DNA of 64,000 bases from Gordius sp. MW1. Taxonomy: Eukaryota > Nematomorpha > Gordioida > Gordea > Gordiidae. Within the stretch, counting starts at the first letter, position 1, and each line of letters begins with the position of its first letter. This document shows, in pieces, positions 40,060-52,399 of this stretch. The stretch is from contig OZ038529.1 in assembly GCA_964036665.1 (NCBI GenBank), positions 1,674,001 to 1,738,000 of the forward strand, given 5' to 3'. The position numbers were made by a program, and so were the translations under genes. The notes beneath the pieces are model-generated. The model did no database searches, was not told the origin of the DNA, and was given only the letters and a program-made list of their open reading frames with translations.

Positions 40060-40880
40060 GAAAAAAAAATTGATAGACTTTGGCCAATGGTCATTTTTTT
40101 TATTGGTCAGTAGCCAGGACACGGTTAAAAAGGATATAAATACATAAGAGTAAAACAAAAAAATTTTTGATTCACAATTTGGCCATTGGTCATTTTTTTA
40201 TTGGTCAGTAGCCAGGACACGGTCAAAAAGTCATATTATCAATGGTATTAACAAAAACAATATATTAATTAAAAAGAAAATAAAAAAAATTTGCCCTCTC
40301 CGGGATTCGAACCCATATCAGTAGAGGCATAAGCCTTTGTGGGGGGGGGGCACAGGGGCCCACATCAGTAGAGGCATAGGCCCTTGTAGGGGGGGGGGTA
40401 TAGGTAATTATCAATGTTAACCCAATATAGCAATTTAAAAAATGGAAAAAAAATTTCGATTCACACTTTGGCCAATGGTCATTTTATTCATTAGTCAGTA
40501 GCCAGCGGACGGCCAAAAAGTCATATTTTTAATGGTATTAACAAGAACAATATATTAATTTAAAAAAAATTTTTTTTTGCCCTCTCCGGGATTCGAACCC
40601 ATATCAGTAGAGGCATAAGCCTTTGTGGGGGGGGGCACAGGGACCCATATAAGTAGAGGCATAGGCCCTTGTAGGGGGGGGCATAGGGTAATTATCAATG
40701 TTAACTTAATATAGCAATTCAAAATACGAAAAACAAATTTGATTCACAATTTGGCCTATGGTCATTTTAATCATTGGTCAGCAGCCAGCGGACGGCCAAA
40801 AAGCCATATTAGTAATGATATTAACAAGAACAATATATTAATTTAAAAAAAAATTTGCCCTCTCCGGGATTCGAACCAGC
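40060..40880. repeat. Composite satellite with tRNA-like box
   Basis: Units built from TTTGGCCAATGGTCATTTT, CAGCGGACGGCCAAAAAG and A-rich blocks. Three units contain CTCCGGGATTCGAACC (40298, 40583, 40862), the complement of a tRNA T-arm / box B (GGTTCGAATCC), followed by G-runs. No complete tRNA can be folded. This may be a satellite grown from a tRNA-derived SINE. Confidence 0.7.
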
Positions 40881-41384
40881 AATTAAGATACATGTTGGAC
40901 GGACAACGAAAGCGAGCCCATAAGTTGCATAGCAATTAAAACACCTAGATTGACTTTGTGCAAACAAAAAGCAATCCATATAGTGAGTGTTGTAAATGAG
41001 GGAGATAGAAATATATAGCACAGTCAACAAATATATATATACGACAAAAAACGATATTTCTCTTATTAGCCAATTTATATCCGAAATTAGTTTGTTATAT
41101 ACACTCTACTCATCCAAAAATATTATTCTACACTGGACTCTAAATTTGTTTTTTTCTATTTAAATTTATAAATTGTTTATACTGTTATTTTAACTTCCCA
41201 GGATTTTAAAATTCTTTGATCGTCTAACACAAATTCTTAATAATTCATTGAATCTCCTACTATACTCCCACTCAGGCTTATTGCTACTTTAAAGATCTCA
41301 AATTAATTTATATTATCTATCATATGTTGTTAAAGTGATAATCACTATGGCTTACATTATAAAAAAAATGATTAAAGTTGTGAG
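40881..41384. other. Repeat remnant and spacer
   Basis: 40885-40960 (GGACAACGAAAGCGAGCCCAT) matches 62410-62455, and 40945-41030 matches 28380-28490. The rest shows nothing recognised. Confidence 0.4.
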
Positions 41385-41770
41385 GCTTGTTCAAATCAGT
41401 TTTTACCATCTTAGTCGAGGAAGAGCAATGTCTGATTAGGAGGTAATCATCTTACTCTCCTTCCATTCACATCCATATTCAATGCTATTCGATACACATC
41501 ATCGATATCCCCCTTAGTATATGTCCATCCACCTGTCGCACTTCACTTATAAGGTCCACCTAAAGTTAAATATCCATTTTTGCATTGAGGGAGTTAATAG
41601 GTATATGAGTGAGCTTTGTGTATCCGATTCCGAGGCTCCAGCAAATCATTCTCATCTAATCTAAGCCACTTGTTAACATTTTTTCGGTAGCGTTTAATGG
41701 TCAGGGTTTACATCCATGGTATAATCATAGATTAGATAGATTGCTAATCAACTTTAAATAAATGTTTTTC
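41385..41770 (-). mobile_element. Strongly decayed RTE LINE 3' fragment
   Basis: It aligns loosely with 22240-22650 (ACCATCTTAG, CATCATCGATATCCCCCTTAGTATATG, ATCATTCTCATC). Much older than the other copies. Confidence 0.55.
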
Positions 41771-41820
41771 CGCCATTTTGAAATGTGCAGAAATAAGGGA
41801 AAGACATAGACCAATAAAAC

Positions 41821-42090
41821 CATAGACTGCCAAACAGCTGAGAATTTTTCAGCAAGTAGCGCCATTTTGTGAGAATTGTAACCAAACAATCAAAGTTAAC
41901 ATAATTTATTGCTTTACTTTACTTATTTTTTTTTAATTTATAAATTAAGCTAATAGTCTTGTTTATTTTCTTAATTATTATATGGTGTATAAGTATAAAT
42001 ACACCCGTGGTTGAGATTTCCTTCAAAATGGCAGCTATAATAATGTCTGAATGATTTTAATAGTAAAAATCAGCTGTTCGGCAGTCTATG
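41821..42090. mobile_element. MITE with CATAGACTGCC inverted ends
   Basis: 21-bp inverted ends, CATAGACTGCCAAACAGCTGA against the complement of TCAGCTGTTCGGCAGTCTATG. 270 bp, no ORF. No clear duplication of the target; related CATAGAC words occur in both flanks. Confidence 0.65.
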
Positions 42091-42545
42091 TTTAGTCTAT
42101 GGGAAAAGAAAAGACAGATAGATTTTAGTAATTTTGGTTTCTTTAAAACCAAATAAAAAAACAGGAAAATTATAAAAATAAAAATACTGTGATGATGTGA
42201 TGTTAAAGAATTGAGTGGTATAATTTTATTTATTGATCATTTATTAACTTTCTTTTTTATTTATAATCTAGTGAGGAAAGTAATTTCAACTTTTCTGTAT
42301 TAACAATGCCGTTAATAAGAGAAAGCAATGGGAGATAATTAAATGCAAAGCGTTGGATCAAACGGTACACATTTTACCATATGAAACATATGGCATCATG
42401 AGCAGTCTATGCTATGTTATGTAGTCTATGGGTATAAAACAGATAACCCGATACACTGTAAGATTTACTCTTCAGCCATTTTGGTATATTCTTGTCAAAC
42501 AACGTCAGTTCCATGTCCGATTGTACTAGTTTAAAATTTTAACTA
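42091..42545. other. No gene seen
   Basis: AT-rich spacer up to the left edge of the LINE array. Confidence 0.3.
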
Positions 42546-43388
42546 TTGTTGTGTCTCAAACCCCCCCCCCCCCGCCCTTCTTCGAATAGCAATGATTTAA
42601 ATCCCCCCCCCCCCGACCTACTACTTATAACGATAATTTAATTACCTAACTTGATTTTTACTTTCCCTTCCACCTTACCAATTGGGTCAACTTCTGTGGA
42701 TATATATAAAAATAATGGTAATAAAATGCCAGTGCGTTATACGATGATCGCGTTTGTTATAATCCCCCTCCCCGATCGTGATGGTACTGTTTACATATTT
42801 TGATCTCCCATCATTATTGTTTACATCTTCAATCTCCTCCTCTCCTCCAATCATTAATATAATTTTTTCTCTCATTCGCAGTTTTAATATAATTAAATAT
42901 ATATATTTCCGCTTATATAATTTACGAATGACCAGTCCTCCCTTTTTGGGGGGAGGACAAATAAATAAAATATCAACGAAAATTCCCGCTCGACCACAAC
43001 GATTATTGAACCTTATAAACCTCCCCCTTTATCGAGAAGTTGCAGACTTAAAGTTCTGCCGTTCCGATAAAGGTATAGGGGTAACAATTATTTTTAAAAG
43101 TCATTTAAAGACTGAGGCGGACTTAGGTTGAGGTGGCGTTTAAATCATAGGTATAACAAACAATATAATTTTTTAAACATTTTTTCTGAAAATTTAGCCC
43201 ATTTAATTTATCATCTGACATCTAGTGCCAGTTCTTGACCTTTGCCCTCTGATCGACTGATTAATGGACTGTGGATTTAATCGAAGAAATCCCGCACTGT
43301 AAATCAGCGATATAAAGGGTAGGTGCTGAGCATTACGCACCCGAACGCCGGCCCTTTTCCCAGATTACCGCGATAGGGTGAGTTAGGT

Positions 43389-43700
43389 AACAGGTTACCG
43401 GCTGCCCGGCTTAGGCCGGCAGGTACCGGGCCTGTCAGGCCCTTAGCTGCACCGTTAGATCGGAATACAAACAACAATGTTGTAAATCGGGTGGCCGAAC
43501 CCGTAGCGACGCGAAGGAGGAAGTGCTGGGGATGCAGGGCGAGGCATCTCCCGCCTATGTGCCCCAAACCCCGGGCACACATCACACCTACGGTCTCCGA
43601 CCGCGAAGGAGACGGTACGGCCGAAGTCGTCGAAGGGGCCTTAGGAGGCCTGAACATCGACGAGTCGACTGCGTCCACGTCACAGTTACGGAGGACGTAG
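43389..43700 (+). other. Zinc-knuckle-like ORF module, unit 1
   Basis: An open frame without a clear ATG: PAGTGPV, then VAEPVATRRRKCWGCRARHL (a CX2CX3HX4C knuckle, one residue shorter than the usual CCHC), then EGALGGLNIDESTASTSQ. It lies where a LINE ORF1 would be, about 300 bases before the polymerase ORF. Related to 13472-13774. Could be ORF1 or part of it, with a non-ATG or spliced start. Confidence 0.45.
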
Positions 43701-44008
43701 GAGTGACACTACACCGATTGTTACCCTTTCTTCCCCCCCCCCCCATATAAAAAATTATCGGTATACGCCTATCTATACTATTACCACGGCTCTCACCCCT
43801 CCCACACAGCAAGACACGTCTCTCCCAGGGGATTTAGGCGTCATACAAAATAACCTTTAAAGAATTGCCTTCATTTAACATCCTTATATGACCCCGTCGC
43901 TTAAAAATATCTTTAAACCCCCTGGTCCTAACAAATTAGAAACAACCAACTCCGTGCTCTCATCACTACTTGGATAGAAATTATACTTAGTCTTACTATT
44001 CCTCATCT

Positions 44009-46894
44009 ATGCGGATCAACATAGCTTCCCTGAATGTCCAATCGCTGAACGACCCTGGGATTTTACAGTCACTTACAACCTTCGCTGCCCTTAACAACTT
44101 TCAAATTTTCTGCGTTCAGCAGACCAGGTATTCCCAGTGTAAAAAAGTCCCTGTCAATGAATACCATTTTTACGCCTCCGAACGGGGAGATGAACCCGCA
44201 TCCGGGGTCGGCATTTTCATCAAAAAAACGCTGAAAGTAAAAAGTATTAACTTTGTCAACAACCGCCTGATCATAGCCCACGTATTTATTAAAAATAGAA
44301 TCCTTTCTATTTTCAATGTCTATGCTCCCCCTTCCTCAAAAAACTTTATCTCTGCTGAAAACTTCTTCCTTAACATACAACACGAAATGAATCTAAACTT
44401 TAAAAGTATAAAAATAATTTTAGGAGACTTCAATTCCTCCCTAACACGTAACGCCAATGACAACCCCTTCTGCATAGGACCCAACTCTATTGGACCGACC
44501 AATAGAAATGGCAAAATGCTTAAAAAATGGTGCGCCAAACACAAATTTATGGTTTCTTCAACCTTCACCGATCTCCCCCTTGACAGTCTAATTACCTACC
44601 AAAAAAACGAAAAACATCGCGGTACCCAAATAGACCATATCTTATGCCAATTAAAACACCGCAGAATTATCAAAAACTTTCGCACTATCCAACCAATCAT
44701 AAAGACTGACCACTTTGTCGCTGAAATTTTTATTACACCAGCCGCCCTCCACTCATTTAAAAATATTCAAAACTACCCACCTAGCTCACGTTTAATAAAG
44801 GACACTGCTCAGCTAGCCACTAGACTTCAAACAGATTTTAAGCTACTTGGCAACTTAGATACGCTTCCGATCAACGAGCATAACACCTTGTTAACCGAGC
44901 TTTTTACCCCCAGGCACGACAAACAATTACACATCAATACCAAATCCTGGTTCTCAGAAGAAACAATAACTCTACTAGAATCCCGTAACAATGTCTTCAA
45001 AGACAAAACCCTTAAATGTAAAAAGCTTTGGATCAAGACACTTACGAAAAAGATAAAAGCCAGCATCAAAAAAGACAGGAAAAATTTCTTCTCTAACAAA
45101 TTAAATGACGCCGAACAAGCTGCGCGTTCTAACAACACCCATTCTTTGTATTAAATTCTAAAAACTCTAACCACGAAATTCTCCAATAAACACAACTACC
45201 ACTCGCTACATAACGACAATCGCAATCCCAACGACTCCTTGAACCAAACAAAGGTATGGGAAGAACATTTTCGATCAATCCTGACCATACCAATTCCATT
45301 TCCCTTCTCTGATATATACTTAGAGTTTATTAATAACTTCAAATGTCCTCCCACCTCTTTTATTAAGGATGATCCACCGACCCTAGGCGAAATAAAGTCC
45401 GCAGTAAAATCTCTCAAACTACATAAAGCCCCAGACGGAGAGGAAATTACAGCCGAGGCCCTTAAGGCTGACTTTAACCTTTCATCCAAGCTCCTGCTCT
45501 CTCTCTTCTCCAAAATCTGGACTCAGGAGTCCATCCCCCATTCATGGTCCACTGGCTTGCTTAGCAAAATTTACAAAAAAGGAGATCCTTCTATCCCTGA
45601 CAATTATAGAGGGATCACTATAATAAATAACATTTCTAAAATTTTCATAAAAATCATATACAGACGAATCTACCCTTATGTCGACAATAACCTAAAGACC
45701 AACCAGGCGGGTTTTCGAAAGTCCAAAACAACTATTGAACACATTCTAACCCTCAAGAATCTAATCGACATTTCTTCCAAAGCAAAAACACCCCTAATCC
45801 TAACCTTTGTTGACATCCATAAAGCTTTTGACTCACTCTCCCACCTCTACATATGGGAATCCTTATGCCTCATTGGTATCCCCAAAAAAATCATTAGACT
45901 TATCTTCTATCTCTATAAAGACATGAAGGTGGTCGTCAAACATCTGCACCGCCGATCCAACCCTATCTTAGTCAATTCTGGAGTTAGGCAGGGGTGCCCA
46001 CTCTCACCTCTCATATTCATCACTGCCATGGACCTCATAATAAAGAGATCGACACTTCCATTTGACGGTATCAACTTGGGTGAACAAAATATATCTTCCC
46101 TCTTATTCGCAGACGATCTTTGCATAGTCTCCGACTCGATCTCCAGAACTCAGAACTTCATTGACAGATTCACCATGGAGACCCAGAAAGCGGGTCTAAT
46201 GATAAACCCTAACAAATCCAATATCCTATCAATCAATTTACCATTGCAATCAAAACCCGTTCTCATTGATAATACTCAAGTCCCCATCTCAGATTCAGTT
46301 AATTATCTTGGAGTCACTCTCTCCTACGACACATACTCCCTTTTAGACATCTTGAATAAAATAGGAAAAGCCCTGAAAAAATTCTACTCGTGCTACTCTA
46401 TATGGAAGTCGCATGAACTGGCCCTACCAACCCGCCTCCGCATGTTCAAAACCACTATCTTACCCATTCTACTCTATGGCTGTGAAACGTGGTCTCTCAA
46501 AGGCCCGACTCTTAGAACGGCCCAAACAAAACTCAATAAAATGCTAAAGATAGTATGTAATATTTTCTACCCGGAAGTAATCAGCAACGTCAACCTCTGG
46601 ACCCTTTGTAAAATCCCTCCCATTAAAAACGTAATAATTTCTCGGAAATGGAACTTCCTGGCACATCAGTCTAGACGCAGTGGTATTAACATATGTCTAA
46701 GTTCTATTTTTTGGAGACCCCCGCAATTACGAACCCTCAAATGCAGAGGAAGCTGGATTTATCAAACCTTTCAGCAACTCAGGTCCCTCAACCACGATTG
46801 GAATTCACTCCTCCCTATAATGCAGGACAGGACGGATTGGAAAACCTTCTCTTCGTCCCACTTTCCCAAGTCGTACCCTCCCGTGACGAGATAA
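44009..46894 (+). pseudogene. LINE polymerase ORF, unit 1, split by a stop
   Basis: Starts at ATG 44009. The endonuclease part (RINIASLNVQSLN, VCQQTRYSQ-like, GDFNSSL, QIDHIL, TDHF) ends at a TAA at 45152 that replaces the Lys codon of unit 3, and the frame then stays open to 46894, with NYRGITIINN, FVDIHKAFDS, GVRQGCPLSPLIF, LLFADDLCIV and YGCETWSL. Six bases are missing at 44718 compared with units 2 and 3 (two residues lost). Endonuclease of the apurinic type plus RT. Without readthrough the polymerase would not be made from this copy. Confidence 0.85.
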
Positions 46895-47167
46895 AAACTA
46901 ATTTTCGTCCTACCTAGCGCCACATCCCGTTCACTCTGTCAAGAGAATATCGTATTCATTCTAATATATATATATATTATTTTTTTTTGACTACCAACAT
47001 ACTAATCCATTTGTATATATACATATACTAACACACTAACCACTAACCTACTAACAATTGAACACGTAACCTCTGGTTATCGTGGCCCGAGATGCACCGC
47101 ATAGGTGTCAGATGGGACTCAATCTTAGCTTGCCGATTTAGCTAAGCTCTTGAATGTCATCGGGGCA

Positions 47168-47361
47168 AATACATACATACATACATACATACCCCATATA
47201 AAAATATTACACCATCTACTAAACCCGATACGATATGATGGGCGGCAACTCCATCGACGCGTACCATCACCATCAACCCACATATAAAAATATTACACCA
47301 TCTACAAAACCCGATACGATATGATGGGCGGCAACTCCATCGACGAGTACCATCACCATCA
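47168..47361. repeat. (CATA)n tract and two 84-bp monomers, unit 1/2 junction
   Basis: (CATA)n of about six units at 47168, then two copies of a block starting CATATAAAAATATTACACC (47193, 47277). The copies differ by a few bases. The same arrangement occurs at 52674-52866 and 58177-58418; the last has about 18 CATA units. Probable 3' tail of one LINE and 5' promoter monomers of the next. Confidence 0.7.
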
Positions 47362-48892
47362 AGATCAATCCTAACAAAAACAAAACAAAAAAAAAGAAGA
47401 AGAAAAAAACAACGCGCAACGATAACATCGACGCGGCTGCGGCCAGAACAATTTGATATCCAGCGCAAACTCTATCTAAATGCAGCACAAACAACACCCA
47501 ATCCTTATCTGATAATCAAAGTGGTAGACCCCAACACACCACGTAGTTAAAAAAACCATATGTAACCTGATCGGGGCGTAGACGTATTGATGATCGTACT
47601 TAATGAAATTGCTAAGGACATCAAGTCTGCGACTTCTCGATAAAGGGGGAGGTGTTGAATAACCGCCTTCCCCCCCCCCCCGCCATTCCCTTCTCCCCTT
47701 CATCACAGACATTTTTGTACTAATTTATAACGACAGCCTTGTGCTGGTTACGTATTAATGATTAATTTTTACCCTTTCGCGTTCGCATAACTTTGATATT
47801 AAAAAAAGAAAAAGGTAGAGTATCGGCAAACCATCTGCTGACATAACTCCACCCCAACCTACAACACAATTCATATATTTTATTATTCTGGATTAATTAT
47901 CCAATTTTCCCCTACAATTTTCAATATTATAAAATTTCTGCTACTCTCGTATTTGTACCAGAACATATATTATTACAAATAAAACTTTCTTTGGACTTTA
48001 ACAACTAATAAAAGCTTGATATTAAATCCGGAGCGGATTTAAAACTTGTTGTGTCCCAAACCCCCCCCCCCCCCCGCCCTACTTCGAACAGCGATGATTT
48101 AAATCCCCCCCCCCCGACCTACTACTTATAACGATAATTTAATTACCTAACTTGATTTTTACTTTCCCTTCCACCTTACCAATTGGGTCAACTTCTGTGG
48201 ATATATATAAAAATAATGGTAATAAAATGCCAGTGCGTTATACGATGATCGCGTTTGTTATAATCCCCCTCCCCGATCGTGATGGTACTGTTTACATATT
48301 TTGATCTCCCATCATTATTGTTTACATCTTCAATCTCCTCCTCTCCTCCAATCATTAATATAATTTTTTCTCTCATTCGCAGTTTTAATATAATTAAATA
48401 TATATATTTCCGCTTATATAATTTACGAATGACCAGTCCTCCCTTTTTGGGGGGAGGACAAATAAATAAAATATTAACGAAAATTCCCGCTCGACCACAA
48501 CGATTATTGAACCTTATAAACCTCCCCCTTTATCGAGAAGTTGCAGACTTAAAGTTCTGCCGTTCCGATAAAGGTATAGGGGTAACAATTATTTTTAAAA
48601 GTCATTTAAAGACTGAGGCGGACTTAGGTTGAGGTGGCGTTTAAATCATAGGTATAACAAACAATATAATTTTTTAAACATTTTTTCTGAAAATTTAGCC
48701 CATTTAATTTATCATCTGACATCTAGTGCCAGTTCTTGACCTTTGCCCTCTGATCGACTGATTAATGGACTGTGGATTTAATCGAAGAAATCCCGCACTG
48801 TAAATCAGCGATATAAAGGGTAGGTGCTGAGCATTACGCACCCGAACGCCGGCCCTTTTCCCAGATTACCGCGATAGGGTGAGTTAGGTAAC

Positions 48893-49201
48893 AGGTTACC
48901 GGCTGCCCGGCTTAGGCCGGCAGGTACCGGGCCTGTCAGGCCCTTAGCTGCACCGTACGATCGGAATACAAACAACAATGTTGTAAATCGGGTGGCCGAA
49001 CCCGTAGCGACGCGAAGGAGGAAGTGCTGGGGATGCAGGGCGAGGCATCTCCCGCCTATGTGCCCCAAACCCCGGGCACACATCACACCTACGGTCTCCG
49101 ACCGCGAAGGAGACGGTACGGCCGAAGTCGTCGAAGGGGCCTTAGGAGGCCTGAACATCGACGAGTCGACTGCGTCCACGTCACAGTTACGGAGGACGTA
49201 G
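48893..49201 (+). other. Zinc-knuckle-like ORF module, unit 2
   Basis: Same sequence as the module at 43389-43700, with one two-base swap near 48957 that does not close the frame. Confidence 0.45.
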
Positions 49202-49507
49202 GAGTGACACTACACCGATTGTTACCCTTTCTTCCCCCCCCCCATATAAAAAATTATCGGTATACGCCTATCTATACTATTACCACGGCTCTCACCCCTC
49301 CCACACAGCAAGACACGTCTCTCCCAGGGGATTTAGGCGTCATACAAAATAACCTTTAAAGAATTGCCTTCATTTAACATCCTTATATGACCCCGTCGCT
49401 TAAAAATATCTTTAAACCCCCTGGTCCTAACAAATTAGAAACAACCAACTCCGTGCTCTCATCACTACTTGGATAGAAATTATACTTAGTCTTACTATTC
49501 CTCATCT

Positions 49508-52399
49508 ATGCGGATCAACATAGCTTCCCTGAATGTCCAATCGCTGAACGACCCTGGGATTTTACAGTCACTTACAACCTTCGCTGCCCTTAACAACTTT
49601 CAAATTTTCTGCGTTCAGCAGACCAGGTATTCCCAGTGTAAAAAAGTCCCTGTCAATGAATACCATTTTTACGCCTCCGAACGGGGAGATGAACCCGCAT
49701 CCGGGGTCGGCATTTTCATCAAAAAAACGCTGAAAGTAAAAAGTATTAACTTTGTCAACAACCGCCTGATCATAGCCCACGTATTTATTAAAAATAGAAT
49801 CCTTTCTATTTTCAATGTCTATGCTCCCCCTTCCTCAAAAAACTTTATCTCTGCTGAAAACTTCTTCCTTAACATACAACACGAAATGAATCTAAACTTT
49901 AAAAGTATAAAAATAATTTTAGGAGACTTCAATTCCTCCCTAACACGTAACGCCAATGACAACCCCTTCTGCATAGGACCCAACTCTATTGGACCGACCA
50001 ATAGAAATGGCAAAATGCTTAAAAAATGGTGCGCCAAACACAAATTTATGGTTTCTTCAACCTTCACCGATCTCCCCCTTGACAGTCTAATTACCTACCA
50101 AAAAAACGAAAAACATCGCGGTACCCAAATAGACCATATCTTATGCCAATTAAAACACCGCAGAATTATCAAAAACTTTCGCACTATCCAACCAATCATA
50201 AAGACTGACCACTTTGTCATTGCGGCTGAAATTTTTATTACACCAGCCGCCCTCCACTCATTTAAAAATATTCAAAACTACCCACCTAGCTCACGTTTAA
50301 TAAAGGACACTGCTCAGCTAGCCACTAGACTTCAAACAGATTTTAAGCTACTTGGCAACTTAGATACGCTTCCGATCAACGAGCATAACACCTTGTTAAC
50401 CGAGCTTTTTACCCCCAGGCACGACAAACAATTACACATCAATACCAAATCCTGGTTCTCAGAAGAAACAATAACTCTACTAGAATCCCGTAACAATGTC
50501 TTCAAAGACAAAACCCTTAAATGTAAAAAGCTTTGGATCAAGACACTTACGAAAAAGATAAAAGCCAGCATCAAAAAAGACAGGAAAAATTTCTTCTCTA
50601 ACAAATTAAATGACGCCGAACAAGCTGCGCGTTCTAACAACACCCATTCTTTGTATTAAATTCTAAAAACTCTAACCACGAAATTCTCCAATAAACACAA
50701 CTACCACTCGCTACATAACGACAATCGCAATCCCAACGACTCCTTGAACCAAACAAAGGTATGGGAAGAACATTTTCGATCAATCCTGACCATACCAATT
50801 CCATTTCCCTTCTCTGATATATACTTAGAGTTTATTAATAACTTCAAATGTCCTCCCACCTCTTTTATTAAGGATGATCCACCGACCCTAGGCGAAATAA
50901 AGTCCGCAGTAAAATCTCTCAAACTACATAAAGCCCCAGACGGAGAGGAAATTACAGCCGAGGCCCTTAAGGCTGACTTTAACCTTTCATCCAAGCTCCT
51001 GCTCTCTCTCTTCTCCAAAATCTGGACTCAGGAGTCCATCCCCCATTCATGGTCCACTGGCTTGCTTAGCAAAATTTACAAAAAAGGAGATCCTTCTATC
51101 CCTGACAATTATAGAGGGATCACTATAATAAATAACATTTCTAAAATTTTCATAAAAATCATATACAGACGGATCTACCCTTATGTCGACAATAACCTAA
51201 AGACCAACCAGGCGGGTTTTCGAAAGTCCAAAACAACTATTGAACACATTCTAACCCTCAAGAATCTAATCGACATTTCTTCCAAAGCAAAAACACCCCT
51301 AATCCTAACCTTTGTTGACATCCATAAAGCTTTTGACTCACTCTCCCACCTCTACATATGGGAATCCTTATGCCTCATTGGTATCCCCAAAAAAATCATT
51401 AGACTTATCTTCTATCTCTATAAAGACATGAAGGTGGTCGTCAAACATCTGCACCGCCGATCCAACCCTATCTTAGTCAATTCTGGAGTTAGGCAGGGGT
51501 GCCCACTCTCACCTCTCATATTCATCACTGCCATGGACCTCATAATAAAGAGATCGACACTTCCATTTGACGGTATCAACTTGGGTGAACAAAATATATC
51601 TTCCCTCTTATTCGCAGACGATCTTTGCATAGTCTCCGACTCGATCTCCAGAACTCAGAACTTCATTGACAGATTCACCATGGAGACCCAGAAAGCGGGT
51701 CTAATGATAAACCCTAACAAATCCAATATCCTATCAATCAATTTACCATTGCAATCAAAACCCGTTCTCATTGATAATACTCAAGTCCCCATCTCAGATT
51801 CAGTTAATTATCTTGGAGTCACTCTCTCCTACGACACATACTCCCTTTTAGACATCTCGAATAAAATAGGAAAAGCCCTGAAAAAATTCTACTCGTGCTA
51901 CTCTATATGGAAGTCGCATGAACTGGCCCTACCAACCCGCCTCCGCATGTTCAAAACCACTATCTTACCCATTCTACTCTATGGCTGTGAAACGTGGTCT
52001 CTCAAAGGCCCGACTCTTAGAACGGCCCAAACAAAACTCAATAAAATGCTAAAGATAGTATGTAATATTTTCTACCCGGAAGTAATCAGCAACGTCAACC
52101 TCTGGACCCTTTGTAAAATCCCTCCCATTAAAAACGTAATAATTTCTCGGAAATGGAACTTCCTGGCACATCAGTCTAGACGCAGTGGTATTAACATATG
52201 TCTAAGTTCTATTTTTTGGAGACCCCCGCAATTACGAACCCTCAAATGCAGAGGAAGCTGGATTTATCAAACCTTTCAGCAACTCAGGTCCCTCAACCAC
52301 GATTGGAATTCACTCCTCCCTATAATGCAGGACAGGACGGATTGGAAAACCTTCTCTTCGTCCCACTTTCCCAAGTCGTACCCTCCCGTGACGAGATAA
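49508..52399 (+). pseudogene. LINE polymerase ORF, unit 2, split by the same stop
   Basis: Identical plan to unit 1 and the same TAA in place of Lys at codon 384 (50657). It keeps the two residues (Ile-Ala) missing in unit 1. After the stop the frame is open to 52399. It agrees with unit 1 at Cys and Ala codons just before the stop where unit 3 has Phe and Ser, but with unit 3 at the LLDIS site. Confidence 0.85.

Noticed and set aside
40298..40345. tRNA gene on the minus strand
   Set aside because: Only a box B / T-loop-like part is present; acceptor and D arms cannot be found.
42778..43131. 117-codon frame at the start of each LINE unit
   Set aside because: Low-complexity hydrophobic start and no conserved motif; a faint likeness to a Penelope-type segment (SDKGIGVTI) was too weak to support.
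47157..47712. Minus-strand frames with hydrophobic stretches in the LINE junction regions
   Set aside because: They translate the (CATA)n tract and the promoter-like monomers; no conserved protein.
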